Assembly: GCA_001632435.1 (NCBI GenBank)
Contig: KV424017.1
Location: forward strand, 1 to 64,000
Length of the DNA: 64,000 bases
Source of the DNA: Calocera cornea HHB12733
Lineage: Eukaryota > Basidiomycota > Dacrymycetes > Dacrymycetales > Dacrymycetaceae
Reading direction: 5' to 3'
The stretch's first letter is position 1, and every line of letters starts with the position of its first letter. The notes under the pieces were generated by a model that saw only the letters and a program-made list of their open reading frames with translations, made no database searches and had not been told where the DNA came from. Shown here piece by piece: positions 23,572 to 36,244 of this stretch. Both the position numbers and the translations under genes were made by a program.

Positions 23572-26262
23572 TGCACAATTTGAATCCGGACGAGATGGTC
23601 GAAAGCACAGGGCCACCCCTTCTACGGTTCCCAGCCGGTTGGTCCGTCGGAAATGGAAATAGGAAGCCAGCGAGTGGGGGAGAGAAGATAGTGGAAAGAA
23701 GAAGAGATGAAGCGCTTCTGATGCAGGGTTGCTCAGGACAAGTGGCATCGATGAGGTTTGTTCTATCATCCAGGTTGGCACCAGGCACGAGAGCGAGAAT
23801 ACAATGCGACCCGGGATCAGGGACGAGCGCCGCGCGACCGGCGCAGGCGATAAATGACGGAGATCAGCGGGCGTTGCGGGCGGGGGCGGGAGGCGTTGCA
23901 AGGCGACGCATATGTCATGCCCCTTCCGTGTTGGCAGATGAGAAGACCCTCCTTGGAACCCTTCGCCGTGTATAGGGTAGGAGAAGGAGAAGAAGAAGAA
24001 GAAGAGAATTGCCGGCTTTGCGTTGCGCGCTCCTCGAAGCTCCAAAGGCGTGGCGTTGAGCCTGTCGGAGAACCTGCCCAGCCCCGTTCGCTCCCGCGCT
24101 ATCAGTCTGCATCAAGATATGCTTCCATTCCGCATTTTTGCCTCCTTAATTCAAACTTCCGTCCCCGCCAGCTCCTCCAAGGGCGGCCCCAGTCCGACTA
24201 GGTCACGGCCGGTCGCCTCCATTTGGCCTCGCTCGGTCGTGTATTCTGCCCAAAGAGAGTAGCCTCTACACATGAATCACCTGTGCGTTTGAGGTGCGAT
24301 TCAAAACCGAGAGAAGCCCGAGCTGTCGGGTTGCCATCGCAAATCAAATCCATCGCATCGCCATCTACCCTGTGCAAGGCAGCAAATTCCGCTCTATCAC
24401 CTTCTGAGCAGCGCGTCATTGAAATCATCACCACGGTACTTTCCGAATCTTGACCAGCACAGACACTTCCCCGGCGCGAGCGCTGCCAGCGCAACCACTC
24501 CGGCATCGTTCGGCAGCTGTATCCGGTTCCGGCCCGTATCTCCATCCGAGAAGAGGGCGATTCTATACCCACACCTGGGGTTGTCAGCAAACGGTATTTC
24601 CTGCCCAGATTCAGGGATCCGGATCATCGGTGGCCTGGTGTGGATGATTCGCGGCCTCAACCACATTGCCTCTCGATTTACCAAATGAGTTCCGGAACTG
24701 CGCAGCCACCACAAACGTAACCCACAAGCACAGTCACCATAATGCTCCCAGCTATGGCCGCACCGTCGCCTGACCTTTCACAGCAGCTGCAATGCTGTAT
24801 TACGTTCCCAAGCTGGCCAAGATCCTTAAGTTTGTGGGATTACACGCCCTGTGTGTGAGTAAGACACGTGCAACTATGGGAAGTCTAAGTCTTGTCATCT
24901 CAACTTGTGGTGTAGCTTCTCGCGCCGTTTGTGGCGAATGGAGGACTGTTGCAGAAACAACAATCTTGGGCCTGACGAGCTGCATACAGTCTGAGGATCC
25001 GAACTATCTTCCGTTCGCTTGTGTGAATCATGAATGGGACGGCTGCTTGTTCTGACGTATATGACGTAAACTGATGTATCGGACGTCAAACGACTACCCA
25101 GCGGCTTCATAACCAGCCAGAAATGGGTCGTTGCAGCAGTGTTGTCGCGTGTGTCCCACGGACTTACGGCCCTTACGCTCGTTGCAGTGGTTGTCCGGAA
25201 GTCGGACGGTCCTTCCGTCGAGTGGAGCCCGGTTTGGTTAATGGCAAATGCAGAATATAGCTTCCTCGCTGGCCCATGCCCGCAGCCGAACAAGATGGCC
25301 ATGTCGAGGGACAGTTGTCACTCAAAGGTGGAGTCTGAGTAAGGCGCTAAGGGTCCGAGGCGTGCCCCAGCCCTGGAAAAAGGCTTGCCGGATGTCCATG
25401 AGGGCGCAACGACCCGCACAGCATGCGCCTGTTATTCGCGCCCGCGATTGACGGGCCCGGTTCGCTATGTGCACACTTGCCACCGCCGCCCCGGTGGGGA
25501 AAAAGCAGCGTTTGGAGAATGAGCTGCTGGAACACAGCACGTCAACAGCCGTTGTAAGTATACCAATGGAGCTCGGTACCACTTTCGCCACAAGTGTACT
25601 ACTCAACTGCAAGCCGACATCCTGTGGGCGAAGGTGTGAAAAGGAGGGTCATATGTCACTTGCTAGGAGACTACGGTTGTGCCGCCGAGACCGCGCGTCT
25701 ATGGGGTCCCGAGGTGCTGTCCCGACATTCACGCTCATCCGAGCATGATGCCTTTGTCCCTACGCCATCCTTACGCCATGATGTCTGGGCGATACAGTAA
25801 CGCGCGTGGTCTGCAGCTTGTGAAGTGAGCTGTGAACTAAGACTAACGAGATGACCCACATGGTGACCAACCGGTGGCGGGTGACCATCACTTATACCAG
25901 TCTTAAGATGACGCTGTCCTCGAGGACTCTGGAGTGACAAGTCTGACGTGGCCAAAAAAAATGGAAATTGGCCAGGTGCAGTAGCCCGTCGGACAGCTGA
26001 AGTCGCAAAGGTGTGTGAGAGCCCACAGGTTGTTGATTCAGGCAATCGCTTTTAGCCGAGTGTAAGGTTTTCTTAAGCGAGTCGAGATCCCGCTGCCCCA
26101 GCTACGCTTCTTGATCAGAGACACCGGACTCCTATTTCCCACTGTAGACGGTAATGAGAGCATGCCAGGAAAGTGCGATAGTATCTGATATTTGTAAAAA
26201 TTGGGAGGACATGACATGTGCTTAGCTAGCATAGTATTGAGATGGTTTGTGGTGTTGTAAGG
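23572..26262. other. Gene-poor 2.7 kb
   Basis: Upstream of the velvet gene. There is a short purine run (AGAAG repeats near 23985-24005) and many small overlapping frames on both strands. None has recognisable motifs or consistent splice sites. The first few hundred bases should contain the velvet regulatory region. Confidence 0.4.
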
Positions 26263-28561
26263 CTACCACGGTGCGGATGCTCCCCAGGCAGAACCCGAGT
26301 CATTCTCCGCAGCCGACCCCGAAGCACCCCAGCCGGAAGTAGCACCTGTATCGGCAGTAGTGGCAGCGCTCTGTCCCCAGCCCGCAGAACCGCCCCATCC
26401 TCCATCTTTGGAAGCCGGCTCGGAGGCAGTCGTAGCACCGTTGATAGCCATCGGAGCATCAACAGTTGAGCTTGCTGGAACCGCCCCGATAGTGCTCACA
26501 TCCCCAGCCGTAGATGTTTCCCAGCCACTGCCTCCTGCTGCAGTGGTGCTGCCCCAGTTAGCAGTCTGACCACTAGTGTGTGCAGGTGACGCCCCGTTGT
26601 TCCTGTCGAAGCCTCCGCGATATCCGCCTCCAGACCCACCTCCTCGCCCTCTTCCACGCCCGCGCCAACCCCCGTCGGTTCCGCCCCGGTCTCCTCCATA
26701 GCCGCTGCCGCCGCCGCCATATCCGCCGCCACCGCCACGGCCATAGCTGCCGCCGCCAACGCCACCACCGCCGCCACCGCCGCTACCGCCCGACTGCCAG
26801 CCGCGGTTAGAAGCTCCTTCCTCCACCTTACGTTTCAGCTCATCCAGTTCTGCCTTTATCGTCATCTTCTCTGTACGCCATGCGGCCGTTTCCTCGTCCA
26901 ACAGCTTGACACGTTCCTGGACTCGCCGCTGGTGCTCGAACTCCGCCTTGAACTGCGCGTTCTCCCTCTCCAGCTTAGCAATCTTCTCCTTCATGTGATA
27001 GTTGTCGGAAAATAGAAGCGGCGCTAGTTCCTCGTGCTTGAGTTGCATCTTGTGCGTGTAGCCCATAATCTGAAGTTGTAGAGCCTCCAGCTCAGCTTTG
27101 TCCATGGAACCATCTTCCTTGGCTTTGACAAATTTCTCTTCAAGTACACGACGAAGCGTCCGGAGCTGCTGGATATCGAACAACAACCTGATTCATCGTC
27201 AGTTGGGAGGGTTCCCGCAAAAATGATAGCAGGACCACGGACCTGGTGATGGTTCGAGCTCGATCCGCGCGGCCAGGACTAACGGCGACAACAACAAGTG
27301 GGTTCGGCTTCTCGATTTCCGGTCGTGTGGTCGCCCATTCGACGACAGACGCATCGAACGGCTGATTCGCTTCAGAATCTCGACGGATACGATTGGCGTC
27401 CCTCCGACCAGCTTGGAAAACGGCGTTTACCGTCTCCACTGGGGTTGCGCCGTTCCGGAGAGTCGTCGCCGCACTGCCATGTCCGTTCGGACCTCCCGCG
27501 GGACCGGTGGCCCTCCGTTTCTCGGCGTTGTATTGTGCCCACGGATCGATTCCATTAGGGTTGTCTTTACGCTTCCTGGAGGGGCTCAGCTCAGCATCGG
27601 TGGGACTAGTGGAGTGATTGACGGTCGCGCGATCAACGTTGGATGCGGGAGCACGAATGGCGAGAGGAGAAGGCGGTTGCGGCGGAAACATGCCCTCCCA
27701 GACAATATCGGAGTCGCCGTCGTCGGCGATGTCGTAGACTTGGTGTTCAGCAGTGGTTGAAGAGTCGTAAGCAGCATGAGAGACTGAGGGCTTAGATGAC
27801 GCGCTCGAATTCGGAGCGGTGGAGGTCTTCGACGCAGAAGTCGCATGGGTGTTACGTGGGCTGGCAGCGGTAAATGGGGGCGCAGGCGACGCAGCAGCAC
27901 TACGGCCAGTCTGAGAGAAGATCTCGCCCTCCTCGATCGCATCAACTTTGGACTGAGACGGGCGATCGGAGTCCTGATTGACTGCAGATTCGGAGATAAT
28001 CGCAAGCACAGAGCTTGCCTCCTGAGAAGAAGAACCGGCAGATAGTCCAGACTGCGATGGTTGATGCACATCTTCTTGGTCCATCTGGTCACTGTCCTGT
28101 ATTTCAAGGAACACAGGAAGATTAGGAAACTTGGCCGCCACGATGCGTCGTTCCTCCATAGAAATGAAGTCCTCGATGTTGCCGAGGTCTTCTTCCCTGG
28201 GTTTCACGAGATACATCAGTATATGCTGGCGAACCAGTCGATTGAGCTTACGTTCGACCTTGCATACAGGGCAAGGCCATCCTTTGATGAGACGGGACGA
28301 AGTCAGACGCAGCATATACCAGTCCCGATATACGCACAATGTATCGACAAGGTCGTTTGTATCGACTTGTTCGGCGTCAGACGAATCCATTTTTTCGTCG
28401 TCAAGGTGGTGGTCGTCAGACGCGGAACCGTCGCTTATGACCTGTATGCCACATATATGCGTGAGCACTCGGTGGTCGGACGAGTCAGGAAAGGCGCATA
28501 CATGAACGGAGTTGTGGCCGACGACCGTCCAGTCAGTCAGACGCGTGCCATCGGCCTCCAT
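26263..28561 (-). CDS. Low-complexity RGG- and GW-rich protein with coiled coil
   Basis: Function unknown. Two exons, 28561-27243 and 27187-26263, give 747 aa; an in-frame Met at 28735 would add 58 residues. The N-terminal 200 residues are ordered-looking, with a CPVC pair and a basic helix near KLNRLVRQ. A long Ser/Thr/Pro/Ala-rich linker follows. Exon 2 opens with about 130 residues of coiled coil (from FDIQQLRTLRRVLEEK), then a Gly-rich RGG/GYGG tract typical of RNA-binding proteins. The tail holds several GW/WG dipeptides in Ser/Ala/Thr context (near GGWGGSAGWGQ, TSGWGASG and AWGASAPW). RNA binding is likely; an Argonaute-hook role for the GW tail is speculative. The single intron has a GTCCGT donor and joins in phase. 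Confidence 0.8.
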
Positions 28562-28971
28562 TGGTAGGTCGCGCGTTTCTGGTAGGGCGCGGGAGGAGCT
28601 GGAAGAGACAAGGGAGAGATAAAGGGGAGATGAAAGGAGTGGTGGTTGGAAGGAGAGAAAGCGGCGAAAGGGTGCCGTGATCGACGCGTCTCGCTTTTGG
28701 ATGGCGAACTTGTTGATCTTCCCGTGTCTTCTCAAACCTCCGCATCGGTAAGTATTGTCGGAATTGCATAATAGGGGTGCACCGCCTTCCTACGATAGGA
28801 ACCTGCACGGCTGCGTGGGGCTTCTCATCACGGATTCCGCGCGCCGAACGCTGCAATTCATGTTCTTAGTTTCCAGGGCAACATAGCACGAGACGAACAC
28901 GAACTGACAGAAATCGTCCATGCCATTTTCACTGCGGCTTCATTGCCCTGACGTATTGATATCCTACTTCT
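28562..28971. other. 5' region of the RGG/GW gene and 3' end of the GH79 gene
   Basis: This gap of about 410 nt separates the GH79 stop from the RGG/GW gene start. The RGG/GW frame stays open to an earlier Met at 28735, so part of this stretch could be coding. Confidence 0.4.
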
Positions 28972-30801
28972 TCACCCCTCCGCAAAATACGCCACGATGA
29001 CCTCCGTTCCTACGCCAGAGAACGCCTCGCCCGTGACACTCTCGTCAACCCTCGTCCCGCTCGGCGTACCGTCAGCCGTTTCGAAGCTCTGCTGGGCCCA
29101 GGTAAGGCCGCTCGTGGCGTCCGCACCGGGCACATAGAGCCGTCTGAGGAAATAACTACCGCTACCACCGTTGCCCGCCACATTAGCCGCGGTCAAGCCT
29201 GAAAGGGTGTAGCTGAATTCTGCCCTTGTCCCCGGTGTATAATAGGTGTAGTACGGCGCCGAATTGATGATAACGACGCGCAACAGAGCACTCGTGTCAG
29301 CCGCATAAATGCCGTATGCTGCTGCGAAGTCCGAGTCTGTGGTGAGTTCCGCAATGTAGATTGGGCCGGAGTAGGACGTCAGCTCGGATTGGATCAAGAG
29401 CGCGTGGTACAGCGGCAGGATGTGCGGAGCAGTGTACGGCGTTCCGTCGTTGATCCCTATTGAAGCCAAGCAATAAGCATGTGTCAAATGATGAAGCCAT
29501 AATGCGAGCGTACCGTTGTAGGGATCGAAGAAATCGTACTTGTACCCGATACCGTTGTGGAAGTACAGCCTCTCGATGCCTAACGATGCGGCTTGGAAGA
29601 TATCTGCCATCCATTAGTCACTGTATGGCGGCATTATGGCCTTAGCCACATACAATCTACGCCCCAGACAGCGGCACCTCCAGCATTGCTCAATCCCGGA
29701 GCGCCGTGGCAGCTGACGCTGTTGGTTTCACCCTGCAGCTCAGTCAGTAGGGCCAGCAGATAGTGGTATAGTAATTACGCACCAGCTCGAACCTCCATCC
29801 CTGCTCATTCGCAGCCGCGATCTCGGGCACAAACCCGCTCAAGTTGCCCCTCACGTACGCCTTGCTCATCAATTCGGCGACTGCACCTCCCGCGCCCTGG
29901 CAGAAGCTGCCCTGATAATGATGCTCGCTGACGGTGTACACGCTCTCGCGGAGCGTTCCGCTCAGAAGGCCCGCATTGAGCGCGCCAGAGACGGTGAAGC
30001 CGTTCGATGCCGTCGGATTGGCGAAGGAGAGGATTTGCATGCGAGGCGGGTACGAGAGCGCGCCTTGGATCGAGGTCGCGAGGCTGTTCCACAGCGTCGT
30101 GTAGTAGTCGATTGTCCATCCCTGCACCATTGGTATCAGTTGGATGTACAGCCGAGCAGAATGGCAAGAAGCTCACACCAGCATAAAGGTCGGGCTGCGG
30201 AGCTAGTCAGCACAAGGGCACAAGGTTGGGAGCTAGAGCTTAGCGGGCGCACCTCGTTGCCCAGCTCCAGATAGCGCAACGTCACCCCGCTCCCCTGATC
30301 GTACAGCGTCTGGAAGACCTGGGTGATGATCTGCGCCTCGATGACGGCTTCGTAGTTGGCCTGCGCCTTGAGGTTGATACCGAACGTGAACTCTGTGCCC
30401 GAGGGGAAGTTGCCGGCGAGAGACCAGAAGTCGGTTCCGACCAGCACAGTGTCTGCCTCGGGATACGGCGTCGTGGTGGTCACTGCTGGGTAGGTGTTGT
30501 TTGAATATTGAACGTCGCCAGACCAGTGCGTCTTATCTTCCGTGTTGCCGCCCACACGGATCGGAGGCGGCACGCCGTACCGGTCGACAATGTTTTGCAG
30601 GACGGACATCGTGTATGGGTTGGGGGAGCCCAGGGTGCCCGCCCAGTCCGGGAAACGGTCTTGCTCAATCGACATGCCGACAAGGGAGCCATACAGGTAC
30701 TTGGCGGTCGACGGGATGGAGGGCGGAATGGTGATCGTCACTGGCGTCTGGGACGCAGCAAGCTGGGCGAGCCCGAGGGCACCCAGGAGGAGATGGAGCA
30801 T
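28972..30801 (-). CDS. Secreted GH79-type glycoside hydrolase (beta-glucuronidase-like)
   Basis: Predicted extracellular retaining glycosidase acting on glucuronic-acid-bearing glycans. Six exons: 30801-30253, 30194-30177 (18 nt), 30121-29783, 29732-29654, 29603-29514 and 29456-28972, 519 aa. It begins with a signal peptide (MLHLLLGALGLAQLAASQ). The acid/base Glu is E183 in LELGNEPDLY, a motif rebuilt across the tiny exon 2. The likely nucleophile is E304 in FELGETN, again completed by a splice. The C-terminal 150 residues look like the beta-sandwich that accompanies fungal GH79 enzymes. The intron at 29457-29513 (57 nt) is stop-free and in-frame, so it can be misread as a 19-residue insertion after DPYNG. 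The family is confident; the exact substrate is not. Confidence 0.87.
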
Positions 30802-32483
30802 TGTGTTGAAGTCGTATCTGCAAAGCTGTCAGCTCACGCCTACAGCAGAACTACCAGGCAACACGTACATATATCGCAGACATCACGTCCAGCTCACGGG
30901 GGCGCAGGTGGATGAACACTGTTGAAGATGTCCACTGAGCCGTCCTCCACATCAGGCGATGTGGGGAAGAACGAAGATGGCGTCGAAGAGAAGAGAACGC
31001 GAATCGGTTGGGCAGTAGCCATTATCCGTGGAAGTCGCATTGCTGCATATGTGCTGTGGGGCTGGGCATTCGCTGGCTACATTCCGAGTTGGTGACGCTG
31101 AGGGCATGCCGAACGCCGCAAGAAGCTGAGGAGGGACGTTGAGTGAAACGTTCAACACGATGAGGAAAGACTTACAACGACGACACTCGGTCCTTCGCTG
31201 CGAGTCGGAGGTGGTGTGGGGAGGACTCCGCTGGTCGGGCATGCTTGAACCACAAACCTTCGTGAAACCACGCTCTCAACTCGCTTCTCCCAGATTCTGC
31301 TGAGAATTCCACAGCTCAAGTGACAAATCGCCCGACGCATGGACACGTCCGCCCCGATGACCACTGTCAGCCCAGAATGGAGGACAGTCCCTTCGCAAAT
31401 AGGCAGCGACAGAAGCTGTACGGGCTGACAGCCGCAACGCCGATGGCTTGCAGAAGGGTGCTGAGGAGACACCACCCGTCAGGCACGGACGCCCGGGTGC
31501 ATCTACTGCATGTTGACGCTGCCGAGCCGGAACCAGAGAAGAATTGATCGCCCCAAATCAGGTCCATGGCCCCGGGTCACCTTCGCGAGCAGAAGGCCGA
31601 GAATCAAGCACCCTTCCCAATCCAGCCAGGGTAACAACTGAATGCAACGGTCGCGCATTTTCGCCGTGCGAAGACTCGCCCGCCCGCCAGGTTGGCCGCA
31701 TTGATTGTTCCCTGATTGGGCGAGGCGATGGCGGAGATGACACCGGGTCCACTGGCGCAGTGTCGTACCAGAAGTTTTGCACGCCGCGTGTTACGGCATT
31801 TAGGCCACGAAATTGCTTTTGCCCGCTTTGGGGCGCAGCACCGTCCGTCCGTCAAGGCGGCACACAAGCAGGGCTGGGTTGAGTTGCCTCGAGGGTACCT
31901 GCAGGCTGTTCGGTGCGATGACACGAGTCGGACGTTGTATGGCGGGGCGCTAACCAGGCTAATGACATTGCGGGAGGAGAGTTTCTTCGCCTCCGAGTAA
32001 GGGTATTCGGCTCCGACAGCTTGGCTTTTCATTCCACGCGCTGTCTCGGAATTGATGCCGGAATATCTGTCGATCACTCGTCCATCCCATTGGTATCTGC
32101 TACAAATCACTCAACGACCTGATTACACGAAGCAGACGTTGGTCAGTGGCACAAGCTGCTACGTGCGGAAGACAGATCGGGTCATTTTCATTGGGATTGT
32201 TGTGAACACGGGTTCGTATAGTGATCGGCTAACCATCTCGGACCAAATTTATCAATACAACATAAGCGTAGCAACGTGTAGATCCTCATAAGATTGGGCA
32301 TACAGATGGAATTTGTGGACGTAATACGACACGACACGACACGGTCGTGCAGCGTATCAGACGCAGTATCTCAAGCGCGCAGGATGTATTGCAGCATTAC
32401 GCAATACGCGGAGCCCACGCGTTGTACAGTACATACGACATTACGGCAGTTTCAAAACTCGGACGAGAAGATCGAAGGACCAG
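30802..32483. other. Gene-poor 1.7 kb
   Basis: Upstream of GH79. A minus-strand frame of 168 codons (31604-32110) and several shorter ones exist, but they lack motifs, introns or recognisable start context. The region next to 30801 should hold the GH79 promoter. A small ACACG tandem lies near 32328-32342. Confidence 0.4.
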
Positions 32484-33353
32484 CTATGTCCCGTCAAGCA
32501 CTAGCTGCAGCTGCGGGTCGGCGGGAACGAGCGATTCCCCATCGTTGTCCTCAACCTCGACATAGAACCACAGCCCCGCGAGCGGCTCGTTCAGCCCAGT
32601 GCGCTCCGCAAACCTCTTGACATTGAAGCGCTTCCGATCGTCCCAGTCTACGAACGTGAGGTCGAGGTCGTCCGGCTGCGCGTACAGCAGCGTGACGTAG
32701 CGGTGTGGGCCGGAGCCGGGCGGCGGTGCCTATGGACTGGATTAGCTATATCCCTGCGGAGAAAGATAGGGGCGTACAGGGGGATACCACTCGCTCAGCG
32801 GCGTGCTCTCGTTCTCCAGCTTCCATGCGTACGGGAGCTCGTCACTCAGCTCGCCCCTGAGCCAGAGATCCGTCTGAAGGAAATGGCGGAAGGGCGAGTT
32901 CTTGGGGTCCGAGTGGGAGGGCGCGTCCGGGTCGACGGTGAGGATCAGGTAGGGACCGCGGTGCCCAAATGGCAGATTGGAGGCGGTTAGGATGGGTGTG
33001 GAGGCGCTGTCTGCTCGCAGATGAGGATCGGAGACAAAGACGAGGTTTGGGAGCGGGACGAACCGGACTTGTTTACGCTGCAAGGGGAGTTAGCTGTGTG
33101 ATCGATAGGTTTACGATGATACGCACCTTTTGCCCGGGGTGACCGCCATATCCAACTCCCACTCTAAGAACACCTGCGCGCTCGGGTCGAACTCATCGAT
33201 AACATCGGGGACGATGCGGGCGTCCTTGAACGACCGCTTGATCTCGTTCAGCTCCGGGATCGGTGGGATGGGCAGGGTGTGCGGGACACGTAGGCAGAGG
33301 GCGGCCGTCAGCGGGATCGCGAGTAGCGCTAGGGAGGCTAGAGGGAGATGCAT
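32484..33353 (-). CDS. Secreted PEBP-like protein (phosphatidylethanolamine-binding family)
   Basis: Three exons, 33353-33123, 33077-32778 and 32729-32484, encode 258 aa. A hydrophobic N-terminus (MHLPLASLALLAIPLTAALC) looks like a signal peptide. The PEBP signature is clear: TVDPDAPS (the DPDAP motif), FRHFL, then GPHRYVTLLY, and RFNVKRFAERTGL, with WFYVEVE closing the fold. Relatives bind anionic ligands or lipids or inhibit proteases such as carboxypeptidase Y; a secreted form in a fungus has no certain role. The first intron (33078-33122, 45 nt) needs the weaker donor GTATCA to stay in phase; the stronger GTGCGT nearby breaks the frame. The second intron (32730-32777) is standard. Confidence 0.85.
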
Positions 33354-36244
33354 GGTCGATGAGAGGACGGGGAGGACCAATGGGAATTAGAGGTCGCATG
33401 CATCGTTATACTGGCTGTAGGGGAGATGGCAAGTAGAGGCGCTGTTGACGTCACGGTGTGGGGTGACCGAGCGGAAGACAAGCGCGTTGCGAAGAGACGA
33501 CGCGTCGCGGGCAGAGGGCAGCTGGCCTCGCCTCACAGCTCTGTGGTCGATAGACTCTTTGGCTTTTGGCCTCCAGCGCTCTCCTCCAAGTATGGCTATA
33601 GCCCGTCTATAACCCCTTCGCATCAAGATCCACCATAGCAGCAACGTACCAACAACGAGGCTCGAACCCATACTGTCGTACATCTTGTGGTCGCAAGCAC
33701 AGGTTACTCCATCTACTGGGCTGACCATGGCCAACGTGGCAATCCGGGCAGAGCGCAGACAGCACAGCCGGTAAGGAGTTTTACCTCTTCCCATGGTTGA
33801 CAGTCATGAGACTAGGTCATATGCATAGATGGAAGGACGCGACACGATGACACTGCCCTCTGGAGATCATGGCACATTATGCACAGGCAGGCCACCACAC
33901 AAACTATCTCTGCGCTGCCTCTGTGCAATGTGCCAGCACTCGAGAGGGTCAATGACTCGTCTCCGGCAAGCCTTGTCCTCAAATGGAATCCAGGTTGAGC
34001 GAGCTGAAGTGCAACTGGCACTGCAAAGAGATCTCCGAAGACCAGTGCATGCCACGAAACAGCACCACCCTCTGGCATAAACATTAACGAGAACAGAGGC
34101 AAGATTTGATCTATCAGTGCTCTCTCTTGTCGTCAACCCATGTGTATAGAGCAAGGATGTGCCTTGTGTAGAGTTTCAGGGAAGAGCATTAGAGCCATTG
34201 GGTTGGCCTGCATAGTACCAGTGCCCGTGCGAGGTGTACAGACGCCTTCCTATGTTGGGGTGTTCAGAGCCCTTTACTGCCAGGAGATGGAGACGAGTAC
34301 AGTAGAAGTCAACACCAATATTTCTCCACCCTCTGTTATACCCCGAGCTCTACTCACCTTCAAGATGGCTGATAATCCTCAGTGCCCCTTCAGTGAGATA
34401 CTACGGTATGAGAAAGGGCTGAATCATCTTGCGGACGCCAGTGGATCAAGCCTTAGCCAAGAGTACAAGGCCTGAGCGACACAAGCCAGTGTTGGTGCTC
34501 CAGGTACTTTGTACTGAGATAGCGTGTCACGTCCATTGTGCCGTAGTGTTGTAAGCACTTAGAGAGGCTACGTGGACATGGGTGCACCCAAGAAGAGCAA
34601 GTGAGATAAGTCGACTCAAACATCTTCGTGGGCTTGTACCTCCGAACAGTGCACATCATCACCCCTGCGGACGAGTGCACAGTGGTTGTACCGTTAACTT
34701 CGAAAGATGTTAAAGAAGATGATCTCTACCACAGTAGACCAACATGCAAGAGCCCTCCAGCAGATGCTTGCCTTTCATGTACCAGGCTTACATACAGAGA
34801 CATGCCTCGCAGTCTGAATGCGGATGCGCATGCAAGATGTAGCATGACCATGAAAGGGAAATTTTCAGCTGGCCATGAGCAGTATCATCGAAAATATTGA
34901 CCAGTAGGACGAAAGAAGACCCAAAGGCACACAAGAGACAGCCCATCCGTGCTGCTCTTCCTATCCATCCGTCAGGGACGGAGGAGGGCAGCCAACAGGA
35001 TGGGGAGTCAGACGCAGCCGCTATCCCGAAAGGGAGCAACTAGAACATGCCGTACACCAAGGCAGTGCAAGCGCAGAGATGGGGAGCCATACAAGGACAA
35101 CACCAGTGGTAAATAGATAGACAAGGCTTGCCCAGACGTGCAAAGAAACATGCCTTATCTCGAGTTTATACCCCGCTGCTGGAGAACAGGGCGCAACAGG
35201 CCCAAGCACTAAGCATGCAGCCAAAGCGCAAAGTGCAGCCCATGGGAAAGCAGGTACAGGACATGTTACGGTGCAGCCGAAAGCATTGTGCCACATCAGG
35301 ACTTGTGCCATGAGACCCCGTCGAGGTCCGCCAGCATGGTGAGTGGAAGGCCACCGGTGGCCAGGGGCAAGGCCCGGAGGAAGCCAAGTGAAGATGGGAA
35401 AAAGCTGCCAGAGGGTTGTCCGATGTTGTAGAGTAAAGTGGTTGTACAGATAGAAGGAAGGCATGCGAGAGCATACCAGCCCTCTCCGGAGGTCAAGATG
35501 ACTATGCCAACGAGCAGGCTCACTGAGGGGCACTCAGTAGCATACCGGTTCATCATCAAGCCACGGAGAGGGGAGGGACTGCAAGCATTAAGCCATACAG
35601 AGAGGGCAGTAGTAGGCGGGCAGGAAAGGGAGCGGCAGGTCCAGAGTGGGAGGAGGGGAGAGCCAAGTGGTGGTGGGGGCGAAGAGGTGGGGGAAATCAC
35701 GGCGGGAAGGCTCTGACTTATATCACCAATTTGCTTTCGACGAGGCTGGTCCGTGCACAGACGATTTTCTAGAACATGCCATGTTGCCAGCCAATCAGAA
35801 ACGATCTGTTTAAGCTGCTTGCCCTCGCAGGCAACAGCTGACCATGGACGGTCCGAAAAGAACGCAATGTTGGTGGTTGGAGGCCTCGAGCATACAAAAC
35901 AGCAGGATGTTGCCAGAATGTCGCTCTAGGCGAAGAAGCGGGTGCAAACGGAGGCACTTCAATTGAGTCGGCGAGTCGCGCTTTGATAATCGGCCGACTG
36001 GTCATGTAACGTGCAAGTCAGGCCCTAAGCAGCAACAACGCGTCGACCGCCACGCTCCATCTGGACGCGTCTGTCATATCTTGCTCGCTCCCTATCCTTC
36101 AGTAAGCAGCCGTGATATCCCTCCCTCTTCTTCACACAACCGCGATCCCCTCTTGCATAACGAGACGGTGTGCTATACCTATCCGACGCGCACTGTCAAC
36201 CCGACATCACTCAATCCCCAACCCCTGACGCCCAGGACCACACC
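33354..36244. other. Gene-poor 2.9 kb upstream of DNMT5 and PEBP
   Basis: This is the divergent interval between the PEBP-like gene (minus) and the DNMT5 gene (plus). Between about 33.8 and 35.7 kb, several short frames on both strands are unrelated to known families. I see no terminal repeats, transposase motif or clear promoter element. It may contain decayed mobile DNA, but that is only a guess from its size. Confidence 0.35.

Noticed and set aside
31604..32110. 168-codon minus-strand frame between GH79 and PEBP genes
   Set aside because: No motif or splice support, and upstream and downstream context fit intergenic DNA.
35021..35533. 170-codon minus-strand frame in the gap before DNMT5
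   Set aside because: No family motif, no matching introns, and competing frames on the other strand; composition is not gene-like.
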